Positions 11,390 through 22,560 are shown, numbered from the stretch's first letter. The stretch: 26,367 bases of DNA from Ophiocordyceps camponoti-saundersi (nom. inval.) (GCA_003339415.1 PDHQ01000406.1:1-26367); one strand, 5' to 3'. Program-made: numbers and translations. Notes: generated by a model not told the origin, from the sequence alone.

Positions 11390-11610
11390 TTATTCTAAAG
11401 TTTCGGGCCTTAATTAAATTACTCTTCCTAAAACGCTCTCTCTACCTTCTATTGTTATATTAGAAATTAAATCCTTGTCTCTTTTCTTATAGAAAATTAC
11501 TATATGCCTTAACTAGCTAAGGTTAGAGATCTTAACCTTATACTAGTTAAAGAGTAAGATTACGTATAATAATACGCTAAGGTAAGTATCGGCTAGGCTA
11601 GCGTAAGGTA
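11390..11610 (+). repeat. Repeat T, fragment T3
   Basis: It matches the right part of T: a TCTTTTCTTATAGAAAATTACTATAT block, an AGCTAAGGTTAGAGATC block and TAGTTAAAGA, followed by a diverged AAGATTACG..TAAGGTAAGTATC end. The left part is not recognisable. It stands between the protease-like fossil and the Copia remnant and could be an end of either. Confidence 0.55.
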
Positions 11611-12339
11611 TCGTTAAAAGTAAAGAATATAGAAAGTTAATCGACTATCTTATAATTTCTTTAACTTATCTAAGGAGTATTACTTAAATAGCTACGGGAA
11701 TTAAGCTAAAGAACATTCCGATACTACGATATAAAATTTATATAATGACGGAAAACTAAATAGAACGGTCACGTGTTTATTAAGAGATTTCGCTTCCTTA
11801 ACGCCGGTTTACTATCGTTATTTTTAACGTCCTCTATTATAGCAAGGCTATAACGCTAGTTCTTATCTTATATTATTAACCTGCCACGATACTAAGTATA
11901 AGTATATAATCGGTAATCGTATTAAAACTAATCTAATATATATTTAGGACGAATTCTAGAACTAGACGAAGCTATAATATTAGCTTATTATATCTAAAGC
12001 TAAGATAGATAATAGAAGCTTACCCGTCCCTTACTTATAAGAATAGCTAGTTATCGTTCTCCGCCTCTCTTCTCGATATTATATATATTAGAATAGTATC
12101 GCTAAATATTCTCGGGGTATTAAAGCGGAGAGCACGATTTATATAAGTTTAATATCGGTTTTCTTTTAAATATTAGCTACTAACTATTTAAGCTGCTTTT
12201 TACTTGCTTAATCGTACTATATTAGTATATTATAAATAGAGAACTCTATTCGGGTATTTTCGAGGTTAGCTAGGATTATATAACGTAGAGTTCTCTTTAA
12301 TCTCGGTTTTCTTAGCTAATCTTAGTTATTTTTAAGCCT

Positions 12340-12480
12340 TTAACTATCGAGTATACCTAGTTACGAGGAAAATCTTACGTAAGTAAGAGGATTCTCCTAA
12401 CTAAAAACTATATCTCGGTTATATTACCGGATATATTTCCTCTACTTAATTTCTTATTTAAGTTTTATCTTTTTAACGAA
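12340..12480 (+). pseudogene. Ty1/Copia integrase C-terminal-like fragment
   Basis: The plus-strand frame from 12342 gives NYRVYLVTRKI, then a KL residue pair and YLGYITGYISST. This resembles the segment after the Copia integrase core, in which a CRAYV-type strand is followed by KL..RA..GYLVGY. It is about 700 bases upstream of the RT block and in another frame, as the PR-IN-RT-RH order of Copia would require apart from the frame. The DDE core itself was not identified in 11610-12340, so this call is tentative. Confidence 0.4.
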
Positions 12481-13099
12481 ACGCGTTCTTATTAATATTT
12501 ATATTATTTTTATTAAAATAATATTCTATTATAATAATAGGAGCTAATAACTATCCTCTACTAAAGTAGAAAATCGGCTTTCGACGATTAAACTCCTCGA
12601 CTAGAATATATATACTAAGCTTAATATAGATATTACTATAATACTACGAGACGCTTACTATTAACTTAGCACCTAGGAATAACCTTAAACTACTAAGTTA
12701 CGATAATTCGCTATTATAGCTTTATAAGCTATTAGCGAGGTATTAAAGGAGGAACCTAAAGAATAACTAAAGTATTAGTTATTACTAGCTAATAATAATC
12801 TCTTACTAGTAATAACTAATACTCTACTAAAGGCTCCTAGATCTAAACTAGGGACTACTAAACTTAATAACTAGTTAGTATAGAGATACTTAACTTTACT
12901 AATAGTTAACCTGAGTATAAAAAAAGAAACCCTTTTCGCTATATCTATATCCTCTAAGTATTTTTACGGTTTCTAAGGAACTTTTTTAATAGCTATATAA
13001 AGGCTCTATCTTATAACCTCGAGCGTTCGCGAACTAAGTATATAAATATTTAGATAAAATTTTTCTAATATTAAGTAATATAAGATAAGTTAGAGAAAC

Positions 13100-13600
13100 T
13101 TAGGTCTCGCGATACCTATTAACTATCGATAAATAACTAGATATTAAGCTACTAAAGATAGGTATTTATCTATAAGTTCGACGAGAATAGCTTTAATACG
13201 AAGTATAAAGCTCGTATAGTTATTTAAGGCGATCTTTAAGAAGAGTCTAGCTTACCTCTCTATACCTTAACCTTACCGATAAAGTCTTATAGATTACTAA
13301 CAGGTCTCGTAGTATCTTATAACCTTAAAGTATATTAGTTTAACCTTATTAACGCCTTCCTAAACTCCACGCTGCGACGAGATAAGTAAGTATTTTATTA
13401 ATTACGTAATAGTTTTAAGTAACCTAGCAAAGTTATGCTCCCCTTTTTAATATAAGACTTTTTTAGCTTACCTTCTTCGTAAGGGTTTTATTTCTCCTAA
13501 AAAGATAATTATATCTAAACTAAGGATTCCCTAATTTTTTTCCTTTATATTAATAATCTTAGCCTAATATATCTACCTTAAGATAAGGGGGTAAGGTCTT
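13100..13600 (+). pseudogene. Ty1/Copia reverse transcriptase, RIP-inactivated
   Basis: The plus-strand frame at 13162 gives VFIYKFDENSF and KYKARI, the Copia block in which WVF-x-YK-x-D precedes KARLV. It continues in the same frame to a FNLINAFLNS block (13339-13368), equivalent to the D-V-x-N-A-F-L catalytic block, and to LYINNLSLIYLP (13543-13578), equivalent to the YVDD motif. All three acidic catalytic residues now read Asn, each explained by TpG to TpA change. The Trp before VF is a TAG. All three blocks share one frame across 396 bases, so no net indel occurred. The protein is dead. The function when active was copying the retrotransposon RNA into DNA. Confidence 0.85.
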
Positions 13601-13619
13601 CCTTAATAAATATAAGAAA

Positions 13620-14330
13620 GATTTTATAGTCTTAAATTTAGGAGGTTTATCGTAGTTCCTTAGATTAATATATAACGGGATAGGACGATATAATAAATTT
13701 TTCTCCCGTAATAAGCGTATACTAAGAAACTTAGTATAAAGTTTAAGATATAAATATAGAAGAAATTCTCTAAGGCGTTTTCGCTTAAGAAACTCTTTCT
13801 ATAAGAGGGATAAATAACTCCTTAGTAAGTAATATTATACTAACTACCTATTAACTCTATTAGTTACGTAGTAATTATTATTCGGTAAGATCTTATAGAA
13901 TCTATTAGATATATATATTTAAGCTATATTCTAAAATTTACTTTTCCTTTACTAAACCCGAGACTTATACCTTACGTTCTGCGGAAATAAGTTAAAATCC
14001 GCACTACTATATGCGGAATATTTTAATAATACTTAATTCGTAAAGATACCTAAAAGGAGGAGTAGTTTCGGATATATTATACGTCTCTTTAGTGCCGTAT
14101 TTTAATATAATTAGGAAACTAAGAGATAATTACGATAAGCACTATTAAAGTAAAACTACTTGCCCTTACTTTTATAGCGAAAGAACTAATCGCCCTTTAT
14201 CGCCTCGGCGATAAACTTCGTATTATTCCCTCGAACCCTCCGAAGTTTTTTTATAATAATATATAAATAAGACGCTTACTAACGGAAAATACGTTAAAGC
14301 TATTAACTAAGCTACGATATATTAATATTT
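13620..14330 (+). pseudogene. Ty1/Copia connection and RNase H region, degraded
   Basis: About 70 bases after the YINN motif a frame reading LGGLS-stop-FL (near 13639) fits the LG-x-L-x-W-FLG block that follows YVDD in Copia. From 13956 the frame gives TRDLYLTF, a LLYAEYF block (compare the YADAS-type start of RNase H) and RRSSFGYIIRLFSA (14055-14096), matching the RKS-x-x-GY-x-x-x-L-x-G core. These blocks are in a different frame from the RT, so at least one indel separates them. The carboxylates of the RNase H site are largely lost. A poly-T run at 14330-14339 ends the recognisable region. LTRs for this element were not found. Confidence 0.65.
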
Positions 14331-14339
14331 TTTTTTTTT

Positions 14340-15374
14340 AGTATTAGCTACGACGGGAGATTTAAGATATATATATTAAGATCGCTTAGATTTAAACTTT
14401 AGCTAAGGTTAGAGATAGGTTTATAAAACCTATTTAAGAATAATTACTTAAGGAATTATAAAATAAACTTAGGCTTTAAGGTAAGGCTAATTAGCTTACT
14501 ATAAGTTATATATATCTTACTTTACTTTATATATCTTATTTTAACTTATATTCTAATATTATTATTCGCGTAGGCGTTATTCTTCTAGATTTACTAAATA
14601 TAGACGATTTTATATTATCTTAAAAGTCTAGTTATAACTCCGTTAACGACGCTCCCTCTTAGCGTCTACTTAACGCTACTAGGTAGGAGTAAGTTTATAG
14701 GGATAAGGTATTCCCGTAAGCTAAGTAATAGTATAGTAAAGATATAGAGGCGATAGGAGGCCGCTATACTTATCTTCGACCTTAGGGCTATCCTCTAGCT
14801 TAATAACCTCCCTTTCTTCCGCAGGGTTATTATTATTAGGAATAGTAATAGCTAACTAAGTAAATAAACCGGCTATTTTAGTAGCGCGCTAGAATATATA
14901 ATAACGGGCTTAGCTAGCTTAGATATATAACTCGTAAGCCTTATATTAAAACCCTTTAAGAGAAACGTAATAATCGAAAAGGTAAGCTAGAGTTTGTCGA
15001 CGCGGGTATTACTTATAGGGTATAGCGTTAGTAGAACCGCGACTCTATACGAGGAGCGCACGGAAGTATCCGTTATTACGTATAATTTAACTTCTAACTA
15101 TCCGTAACGGAGTTATAATAAGGGCTTAGAGGGTAACGTTACGTATAGGCGTAGCGAGTGCTCGTATCTCGGCGTCCTAAAGAGAAGCTTCGTATTATTT
15201 TTTTTTTTTCTTCTAAGAGTTTTAAATATAGAGGATCTATAAGGAGAGACTTATATTAATATATAGTATATTTAATATATTATTTATTTAGGGATCGGCT
15301 ATTACGATACTAAGTAGGCGGTATTTTCTATTAATACCTTTTTATATAAGAACGGGAAACTCTATTTTTAAAAG
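14340..15374. other. Degraded stretch after Copia pol, no gene recognised
   Basis: The first few hundred bases may hold the rest of the Copia RNase H and 3' end, but no motif was identified. From 14640 to 15190 CpG is unusually frequent and the sequence is less AT-rich than elsewhere. Possible C-terminal or unrelated coding remnants could not be assigned on either strand. Confidence 0.35.
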
Positions 15375-15497
15375 TAATATAAAGAAGAAGAAAGAAGCTG
15401 CCGAAGGAAGGAGAAGAAGAGGATAAGCGAAGAAGAAAGGTAGAAGAGGATAAGGAAAAAAGAAAAGAAGAAGAGAAAGGGAGAAGGGAAGAGGGCT
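15375..15497 (+). repeat. Purine-only strand-asymmetric tract
   Basis: About 120 bases consist almost only of A and G on the plus strand, with GAAGAAG and GGAGAAG runs. In frame it would encode Glu/Lys/Arg-rich sequence. RIP cannot act inside such a tract because it offers no CpA or TpG, so it may be preserved by composition rather than selection. Confidence 0.7.
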
Positions 15498-15544
15498 ATT
15501 TATACCCTCTAAGGATATCTTATTAAGCCTAATTAATTTATAGG

Positions 15545-15715
15545 TATAAAAGAGCAGTAAACGAACGGATATCTCCCTTAGGGAATAGGAAGAGTAGTAA
15601 ACGGGTTTATCCCTTAGGAGATAAGAAGAGTAGTAAATAGGTCTATCTTTTAAGGACGGGAAGGACGATTAACGAGTTTATCGCCTAAGGGATAAGAAAA
15701 GTAGTTAAAAAGATA
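15545..15715 (+). repeat. Minisatellite, ~36-bp units
   Basis: About four and a half degenerate units share GAAGAGTAGTAAACGG followed by a TTTATC block and CCTTAGGGGATAA-like sequence. The unit length of about 36 bp allows a 12-residue periodic frame, for example RVVNGFIP then RVVNRSIF, each followed by a stop that could derive from Gln. It follows the purine tract directly, so the two may be parts of one low-complexity coding remnant. Confidence 0.6.
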
Positions 15716-15719
15716 CGTA

Positions 15720-16110
15720 TATAGAGTCTTTTACGTTTTTTTTTTTTTTCGCTTTAGGGTTTCGATAATCTCTTCTTACGATTTTTAAAAATAAGGTTCC
15801 GGCTTATTAAATACTTCTAAATAAGCTTATAAGCCTAAGTAGGTATATTATATATACGTATATAAGAAAGTATCTCCTTTATACTATAAAAGTAAGTATT
15901 AGTTTTAGAAATAACGGTTATAAACGTAAAAAGGAAACGGTTTTTAGAGAATAGTTATAGGTATATATCTAAGCGGTAAGATTAAGGCGTTATTATTTAT
16001 ATTTACTACTTATAAGAAAGGATATCGGTCCCTACTACGTTTTCGGATAAGACTTAAGAGATAATATCTAAATCTAAAAAATAAGGGGTAAAGGAAAATT
16101 ATTATACGGT
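15720..16110. other. Spacer left of the Gypsy element, no gene recognised
   Basis: It begins with a poly-T run (15739-15749) and is AT-rich with no recognisable motif. It is the left flank of the Gypsy insertion. Confidence 0.35.
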
Positions 16111-16321
16111 TTACTAGCTAGATAAGTTAGAGGCTAAGGGATTAAATAAGCTAATTATAAGCATAAGAAATAGGCTTAATACGAAGATTAATAGGTGCCC
16201 TTATTAATTAATATATATATATATCCTCTAGGAATAACTGCCCCCTATACGGGCAGTTAAGTAAATATTAGTTATATAACCGGAATAACGCTATTCCCTT
16301 TTAACCTTCCCCCTCTAGCTA
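16111..16321 (-). repeat. 3' LTR of the Gypsy element
   Basis: It is a direct repeat of 25197-25407 and has the same length, 211 bases. Shared blocks include TTACTAGCTA at the left edge, GGGATTAAATAA, CTAATTATAAGCATAAGAAA, GTGCCCTTATTAATTAATAT, a (TA)n tract, CCCCCTATA, GGCAGTTAAG, GTTATATAAC and CCCTTTTAACCTTCCCCCT, ending TAGCTA. Differences are mainly transitions. The edges read TA where intact LTRs usually have TG and CA, consistent with RIP. A purine-rich strand (CCTTCCCCC on plus) lies inside the repeated edge. Confidence 0.85.
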
Positions 16322-16455
16322 GTCTATTACTAACACTAAAGTAATAAATTAAAATCTGAAAATAAAATAGATAAAAAGAAGGATAAAGAGCAAGCTAATA
16401 AATAAGAAAGAAATAAATAATAGAAAGAAATAAGCTATAATAGCTTAGTGAATAA

Positions 16456-18213
16456 TTAGATCTCGCCAGATCCTATTATAGATAAAGACTTTATAGATAA
16501 TACTATCCGGTTAGGTTTATTAAGTGCCTTAATAATATCTAAGGTTTATTTAAAAAAAACCTAATTATTACGGAGTTCTTTTCGTAACTTATTATTCTCT
16601 TACTTAAGTGCTTAGAGTCTACTATTAACCTATATTATCTACTTAATAGGAGGCGATAAATATCTAAGTTTAAGGTTATAGTTATTAGCCTTAAGGAGAG
16701 CATTAATCTTCTTTTATATTCTAGTTATAAATACCTCTCTATCCTCTTTATTATCCCTAACGGTTGCTAGATTAGTTATTAATTTAGCTGCTATTATTAG
16801 CTTAGTGGCGGTATTCTCTATAAATATGTCGTTTATTTATTAGCTAATAACTTATCTATTATTACTTAAGGAAGAGTTAGAACTAAAAATAGCGATAAGA
16901 GGAGCCTTATTAATTACAGGGGTCTAGGCTAGGGCTCTTCCACTTAGCACGTCCTATTTAAAATAGCTTATCTATTTCGTTATACGACCTTTACTTATAG
17001 GTTTCACCTTAGTAGCTATCGCTAGCAATAATAATAATACTATAGCTAATATTATCGGTAGTAGCTTTCTTACTAGTAGTTTTTATCGCTTATGCTTCGT
17101 AGCCGCCTAATAGTCTACTCTATCCCGTGCTACCTTATCGAGTAATCGTTTTAGCGTACCTTAGCCGGTATTTAATAACTCGATAGGGGCCACTATAGTT
17201 TATATAGTATTATTATTAGGGCTTAGGTTAGTTTATAGTTTATCGATCCGCTTAGCAGTCTTCGCTAGCGCTATATATATTTCTATCTTATTACCTAACG
17301 CCGGGTATAATATGTGATAGATTCGACGTAATACTGCCCGATAAATCTAATATCTAAAATATCTAATTTAAACTTCCGTTATGCTATTAATCGAGAGGTT
17401 ATTAGGAGGGTTTTTAACATAGTTATTAACCTTAAGCGTTAAGCTATAGAAGTCTTATAAAGGCGTTCGGGCTAAGATAAAGAATATAATGCCGACGTCG
17501 TTAGCGATAAGAAACAGCTCCTTTAGGGTATATAGGTATATAGGTAGGTACTATAACTCGAGGGCCTCTGCTTTAGAGATACCTTAGAACTTAGTAATAT
17601 AAGGTATAACCTTTTTATTTTCTATCTTCGTTTATATTATCCTAATAACTAGCTAAGCTACTTATTAGCTATCTTAGGCTTTGTTTTTAAAGTTACTATT
17701 AGCTAGCTTAATCGTATAATTTATCACTTTCTTCTAAAATCTTAAGATCTTAATCTATTTAAGGCGGTAATTACGGGTAAGGTAAGCGTATACTTAGTTA
17801 AATTTTACTTTAAAAGCTGCTTATATAGGGGCCGCCTTTTTAGCTAGCTTATCGTTATTTACTAGTAGAGGCGAAAGGTGCTCGTCCGTTAGCTCCCCTT
17901 TAACACTTTATCTTAGCTTACGGAAAATAAAGTTCGTATCCTATAACTAAAGGAAGTAGTTATATAGTATTCTTATAGGTAGGATATATTTATCCGGGCG
18001 GATAGAACGCTTCCTATCGTAATAATCCTTATAAAATACTTTAAATAATATTCCTCGAAAGTCCTTATTTTTATTATAGACGTTAAGCTCGCCCGATAGT
18101 TAGTATAGTATATTTTCGTTATCGGAAATATAGTTAGGCGTTTCTTCTCGGGTTCTCGTATCCTAAGATATACTTATTATAGGGGCCTTACCCTTAGATA
18201 GTCGCGGGGCTAT
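16456..18213 (-). pseudogene. Unrecognised 586-codon ORF between integrase and 3' LTR
   Basis: One minus-strand frame runs from ATA GCC at 18213 (probably an original ATG GCC after AAG, with ATG changed to ATA) to TAA at 16458-16456 without any net indel. It holds 37 internal TAA/TAG and no Gln, Trp, Met or Cys codons that I could find, which is what RIP of a normal coding sequence gives. Readable blocks include MAPRLSKGKAP-like N-terminus (first residue inferred), RSIRPDKYILP, LTDEHLSPLLVNND, ISKAEALEL, LYTLKELFLIANDVGI, PPNNLSINS, KRLLDKVARDRVDY, NKEDREVFITRI and a C-terminal coiled-coil-like ENNKLRKELRNN. A leucine run near 17050 could be a membrane segment but TCA (Ser) to TTA (Leu) change would create it. 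No known family was recognised. It sits where env or accessory genes lie in some retroelements, in a different frame from the integrase and about 270 bases downstream of it. Confidence 0.7.
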
Positions 18214-18489
18214 CTTAGAAAAGAAAAAGGTAAGAAAAATATAAATAAGTTATAAAAAGGCTCGAAAAACGAGGGTGCATAATAGTGTAGTCCTATTATA
18301 ATACGTGGTTAGTTAAAAGGTAGATATTACGGGAGGATAAGAAGGTAAGGTTACGAAACTATAAAGTAGGGAAAAGAAAAGTGCATAAAGGAAAAGAGGA
18401 AGGAAAACGATATAGTTATACTTAGAGTTTCCGCAGGCCTGCTAGCTTACTAGGTAGCAGCTAGTTATTAGGCCTTAAATAGTTAGGTT

Positions 18490-19730
18490 AGTTATAATAT
18501 TTCTTTAGCGAGTCCTTATAAAATAATAGCCCCTAGGCCCCTTTAATAGATAAATAGTTAATATACCTTAGTATCTAGGACGTCCTCCTAACTTAGTAGT
18601 ATAGCTTAAACGGCCTAATTTACGTTAGCTTAAGTTTCCTAATAGCTCCGTTTATAGCTAGATAAACCTATATACTAGGGGTTAGACTAAACTCGTCTCT
18701 TTTATTATAGATAAATATCCTATAATATATAATCTCGTTAAACTTACTTTTAGCTACTTATCTCCGGTATTTAGCTTAGCTAATAAATTCTATAATAAGG
18801 TTAGTATATCTCCCTTATAGGGGCTATTCTACCTACTTTCCTAATCTTAAAGCTTTACGTAGTAATCCTATAAATTAAAATAGATTTAGGCTAGTCTATA
18901 CTATTCCGTAAAGCACTTTAGTAGGTAAATAGCTTAAGGTCCTAATAACCCTATAGTTAAATTACCGTATAACTATTAGTAGATATTCGGATAAAGTATT
19001 CTTAGGAGGCTATAACCTTTTTAAGAGTTACTAAAAGATCTTATTTATTACTTTAACTAAACCTATACTACGATATAACTTAGATAGCGCCGTTACTTAA
19101 AGTATATCTCTTACCGTTAAGAAGGCTAAAACTTCCCTCGATAAAAAAGCGGAACCTAAATTAGAGTAGATAGCTATAAGTATAATCGTAATAAAGTCTA
19201 GCTAATTTCTTAGCCTAATAATAGTCTCCGAGGCTCCCGTTATTTAGCAAGCTATAAGCTATATAAAACGAGAGAAATAGTTAACTAATACTAATATAAA
19301 CTTAGTCCTATCTGCGGCCGTTAGGAATAGTCCTATATAGTTTATAATAAGGACCTTAAAAGGTGCTAAAATAGAGATTAGCTAATCCGGCGCCTTTAGC
19401 TTTCGGTTAGAATATAAAGTATATTCTTTATAACTTACTATATAGGATATAATATCCTAAGCTATTCTAAGCTAGAAGATATATATATAGAGTCGCCGAC
19501 GCGTAATATCTAGCTTAAAATAGCTACTTAAATTATAAGCTTAGTAGAGTGCTTACGGGATCTTATATCGGAGAAGGTATCTCTACTACTTAGTTAAATA
19601 ACTCCCTTTATATAGTAGGGTATTCGTTTATATTAACTATTTAAAAGATACCGCTTATCGTCTAATATAATTTGCCGAGATACGATTAAGTTTATTAGGA
19701 ACCTTACTATATTATAGCTAATTAACTATA
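18490..19730 (-). pseudogene. Gypsy integrase, RIP-inactivated
   Basis: The minus-strand frame at 19285 gives FILVLVNYFSRF, matching the LVxVDYFSRF block around the first integrase Asp, which now reads Asn. Downstream, YSNLGSAFLSREV matches the block with the second Asp (also Asn), and SKLYRSIGLVKVINKIF matches the SKSHRSVGMVE-N block that carries the Glu (now Lys). C-terminal of the core come LSYLPTKVLYG, AKYRRQ-type sequence (Gln as stop) and an IRKLKLT-stop-IRPFKL block resembling the GxLxxxWxGPF end domain. It shares the frame of RT and RNase H. Active integrase would insert the retroelement cDNA; here all three catalytic residues are changed. Confidence 0.85.
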
Positions 19731-19989
19731 TCTGCGTAATAGTAGTCTATATAATAGTCTAATAGCCTTAATATCCTATTTATCTCTCTTACGAGTGCTA
19801 TAGCTGCTTAGAGGTCTACTCGGGTCTTATTATTTTCTTTTTCCTAAGTTTATAAGGCTAATAAGGCATTCTATTAGAGCGCAGTTAGTTATAGTAAAGG
19901 GGTGCCCGTCTTATTAGTAGGTGGTTTCTTAAGGGGCATACCCGCTAGGTATTTAAGGAGCGCCTTATAGCCTTATAAGCTATTTTTCT

Positions 19990-20450
19990 ATTTCTATAGT
20001 CCGGTATTAATATTAACTATTCCCTAGTTTATAATATCCGTAGCTTAGTATTCGTTAGATAGGAAGATTATCTTAGATAAACTATCCGTAGCTTAGTTTC
20101 GCGAACTCTTAACGTGGGCAATCTTAATATTTAGCAGCCGCAGCTTAGTTACTTATCGAGCGTAGATACCTTTATAGCCCTTAGAAGTTAGGAACTATAT
20201 AATAAGGAAGTGGTCTATAAAGATAGTTAATTTATCTATTATATAGAATAGATATTAATAGCGACGGCAAAATTCGACTAAAGTATAAAGTTCCCGCTTA
20301 TATATTTTATAGTTACGCTATATTTTCGTAAAGAGAAAGGAGTCGTATAAAATCGGCACTAGGCTATCTCCTTATTACTATAAGATAACGTAGCCTACTC
20401 CGAACCTTAAAGTATTTATATATATAAGTACTAACTTATTAAGTTAAGGC
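19990..20450 (-). pseudogene. Gypsy RNase H, RIP-degraded
   Basis: In the same frame as RT, the minus strand reads NTLRFGVGYVIL (compare D-A-S-x-x-G-x-G-x-V-L, first Asp now Asn), PILYDSFLF, RNYKIYKRELYTLVEF (the RNY-x-x-x-E-x-EL-LA block, one Glu now Lys-like in context), FIDHFLII (T-D-H block), FLTSKGYKG, IKIAHVKSSRN and ATDSLSKIIF, which corresponds to the N-x-x-AD-x-LSR end. This is the Ty3/Gypsy RNase H order. The enzyme would have degraded the RNA strand of the RNA/DNA hybrid. Confidence 0.85.
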
Positions 20451-21560
20451 CCGTGGATAGCTACTACTACTTCGGCGAGAGACTTAAGGATTATAAAGGA
20501 TAAAGCCTTAGATAGCCCTTATAAGAAGGGAATATTTCTAGTAAGTCGCGTTAATAGTTAGGAGAACTCTACGTAATTAACTATCTATCTCCGGTAAGGT
20601 CCGATTACTCCGAGAAATACCCTAACTTACCTCTAATTTATTAGCACCGGCTATTCTTAGATTTTCTAAAGCCTTCTAGGCTTAATTATAATCCGTTTAC
20701 CTATATAATATATCTATCTTACTACTAGGATTTCTATTATGCTAAGAAAGACCTTCTTAAAACTTAACCGGAGTAAGGCTTATAATAATCTAGGCAGAAA
20801 GTAGTCCCTAATAAACGCTTATTATTCCTCGAACGTGGTATATTTTAAGAAGATATCGTCTATATAGTTATTAAGAGGCGTAATATAATAGCCTTTAGTA
20901 AGGACCGCTAATAGAGATAGTTTAGGCAGAGGTTTAGGTATAGCCTTAAATACTAGCTTTATTATTTCGGTAAAGCTATAAGCTACGAATTAGGTCCCCT
21001 AAGGGAGCCTTATAGGCTGTAATTAGGAAAAACTAGGGATTTAAAACGCTAGAACGTGGCGCAGTTTAGATACGACGGGTATAGCCTAGTAGCTATACTT
21101 TAAGTTAAATATACTAAATAAACTTATTCTTAGATCTAAGAGTTTATTATAAAGCTCCGATAGTAACGAGATAGTAGTGCCTAGTAAGTCTTTATTAACG
21201 TTATAGTAGTTAATTATTAATCGTATTTCGGCTTATAAGTTAAACTCGTCCTTAACTACTATAATAGGTTCCGCTAACTATTAGCTTAACTTACCGTTAG
21301 CCGCTACTATATACTTATAGATTCCTAAGTTAATATTCTTACGAATAATTTTATTTATCTAATATTATTCTAGAGTACTCTATCTTTTCTTCCTACTACG
21401 GTATTATAGTTTAGTTCCTAGTATAATCCTCGGGTAATATAGGAATAAGTTTATAGGTAGTATATCGCGTATATCCTAACCCTTAAGATTACGATAGGTA
21501 TAGAATATACGTGCAATCTCCTCTCTTAAGTGATCCGGGACTAAAGGTCTAAGCGTAATA
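20451..21560 (-). pseudogene. Gypsy reverse transcriptase, RIP-inactivated
   Basis: The minus-strand frame from about 21550 reads PLVPDHLREEIARIF, then IYKYIVAANGKLS, EIRLIINYYNVN (compare the R-x-x-x-DY-x-x-LN block), FNLKYSY-stop-AIPV (21109-21080; D-L-x-x-GYHQI, catalytic Asp now Asn) and RHVLAF. Then LQPIRLP-stop-GT corresponds to the LPFGL block and NYIDDIF (20869-20849) is the YxDD motif, which remains intact. Downstream, a LSFKKVFL block fits the L-x-K-C-x-F palm. RT and RNase H share a single frame. Because the first Asp is lost and many stops are present, the enzyme is dead. Confidence 0.9.
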
Positions 21561-22259
21561 CTATAGGCGTTAAACTATACTATAACTAAATATTTATTAA
21601 TAAAATTATTAATTTCTCGTCGCTAAACTCTCCTCTATATTAGGAATAGTAACGCCGATAGCTTATCTGCTTATAGCTTAGGCTAGTATTATTTACTTAA
21701 CCGTTATTTAGTTATAGGTCTAGTAACTAAATCGCTTTATAATTATTAGGGACTATTAAGTACGGTCTTTATAGTAGCCGTAGTTAAGGAAAGAAGATTA
21801 AAATCGATAAGGGGGTAATAGTAAGAAGTAAGAGTATAATTTATATAAAAATCTATCTAAATCTGCATATATATAGCCTGCCTTATTAATCTAAGGGCGT
21901 GGCTTATAAATAAAGTAATCGGGTCTATAATAAAATATATAAAGTCTAAACTAATAATAATATTTCTAGTTAGCTGCAGTTTTATAACTTACTTAAATCG
22001 GCGCTAATAACCTAGTTTAACGATTTAATCTAGTTATCGTTATTATTCTTAGAAGTTAAGTTTTTAGAAGAGGTGTTAGAGTCGTTTTTATTATCGCTAT
22101 CTATATCTTCGGACGTTAATTTAGGGAGCCTAATAAACTTCCTTAAGATAGGCGGGGCGTTAGGCGCTAGGACTAACTTCTATCTTAGCGATATAGCTAT
22201 TTGCGGGCCTTATAAGGCTACCGGTATATTACCTTAATTACGATCTCTAATTATTAAAG

Positions 22260-22560
22260 TGCTAGTCTTAATATAGATAACGGCGTTAACGTTAAAGAGC
22301 TAAGGTATACCTAATAGAAGGGGTAGGTTATCGACCACGTTATTATTTTTAGGCTTAACGATCGCTTAGACTTCTCTAATTACCCTAAAGACGTTTATAT
22401 TTAGGATAGCAAAGTTATAAACGGGAATACGCGATCTATCTGCGATTTTTATAGCTAGCTTGCTAAACCTAATATCCTTTAGGTTTATAACGGGGATCTT
22501 ATTACGATTAGCAAAGTCGTAGTTAATAAAACTTACCTAAGACCCTTAGTTTACTATTAT
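22260..22560 (-). pseudogene. Gypsy retropepsin-type protease, RIP-degraded
   Basis: In the frame of Gag, the minus strand reads VN-stop-GS-stop-VSFINYDFANRNKIPV (22554 on), resembling the active-site block V-D-S-G-S-Q-x-S-x-I, then IADRSRIPVYNFAILNINVF and DNLPLLLGIP-stop-LFNVNAVI, matching the LLLG-M-P-W-L end of retropepsins. The catalytic Asp reads Asn and the next residue is a stop. This protease would have processed the polyprotein. The frame changes to that of RT somewhere between about 22250 and 21560. Confidence 0.7.

Noticed and set aside
16990..17070. Membrane segment in the extra ORF
   Set aside because: The Leu run is encoded mostly by TTA, which RIP would make from TCA (Ser), so the hydrophobicity may be secondary. 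Not evidence for an envelope protein.
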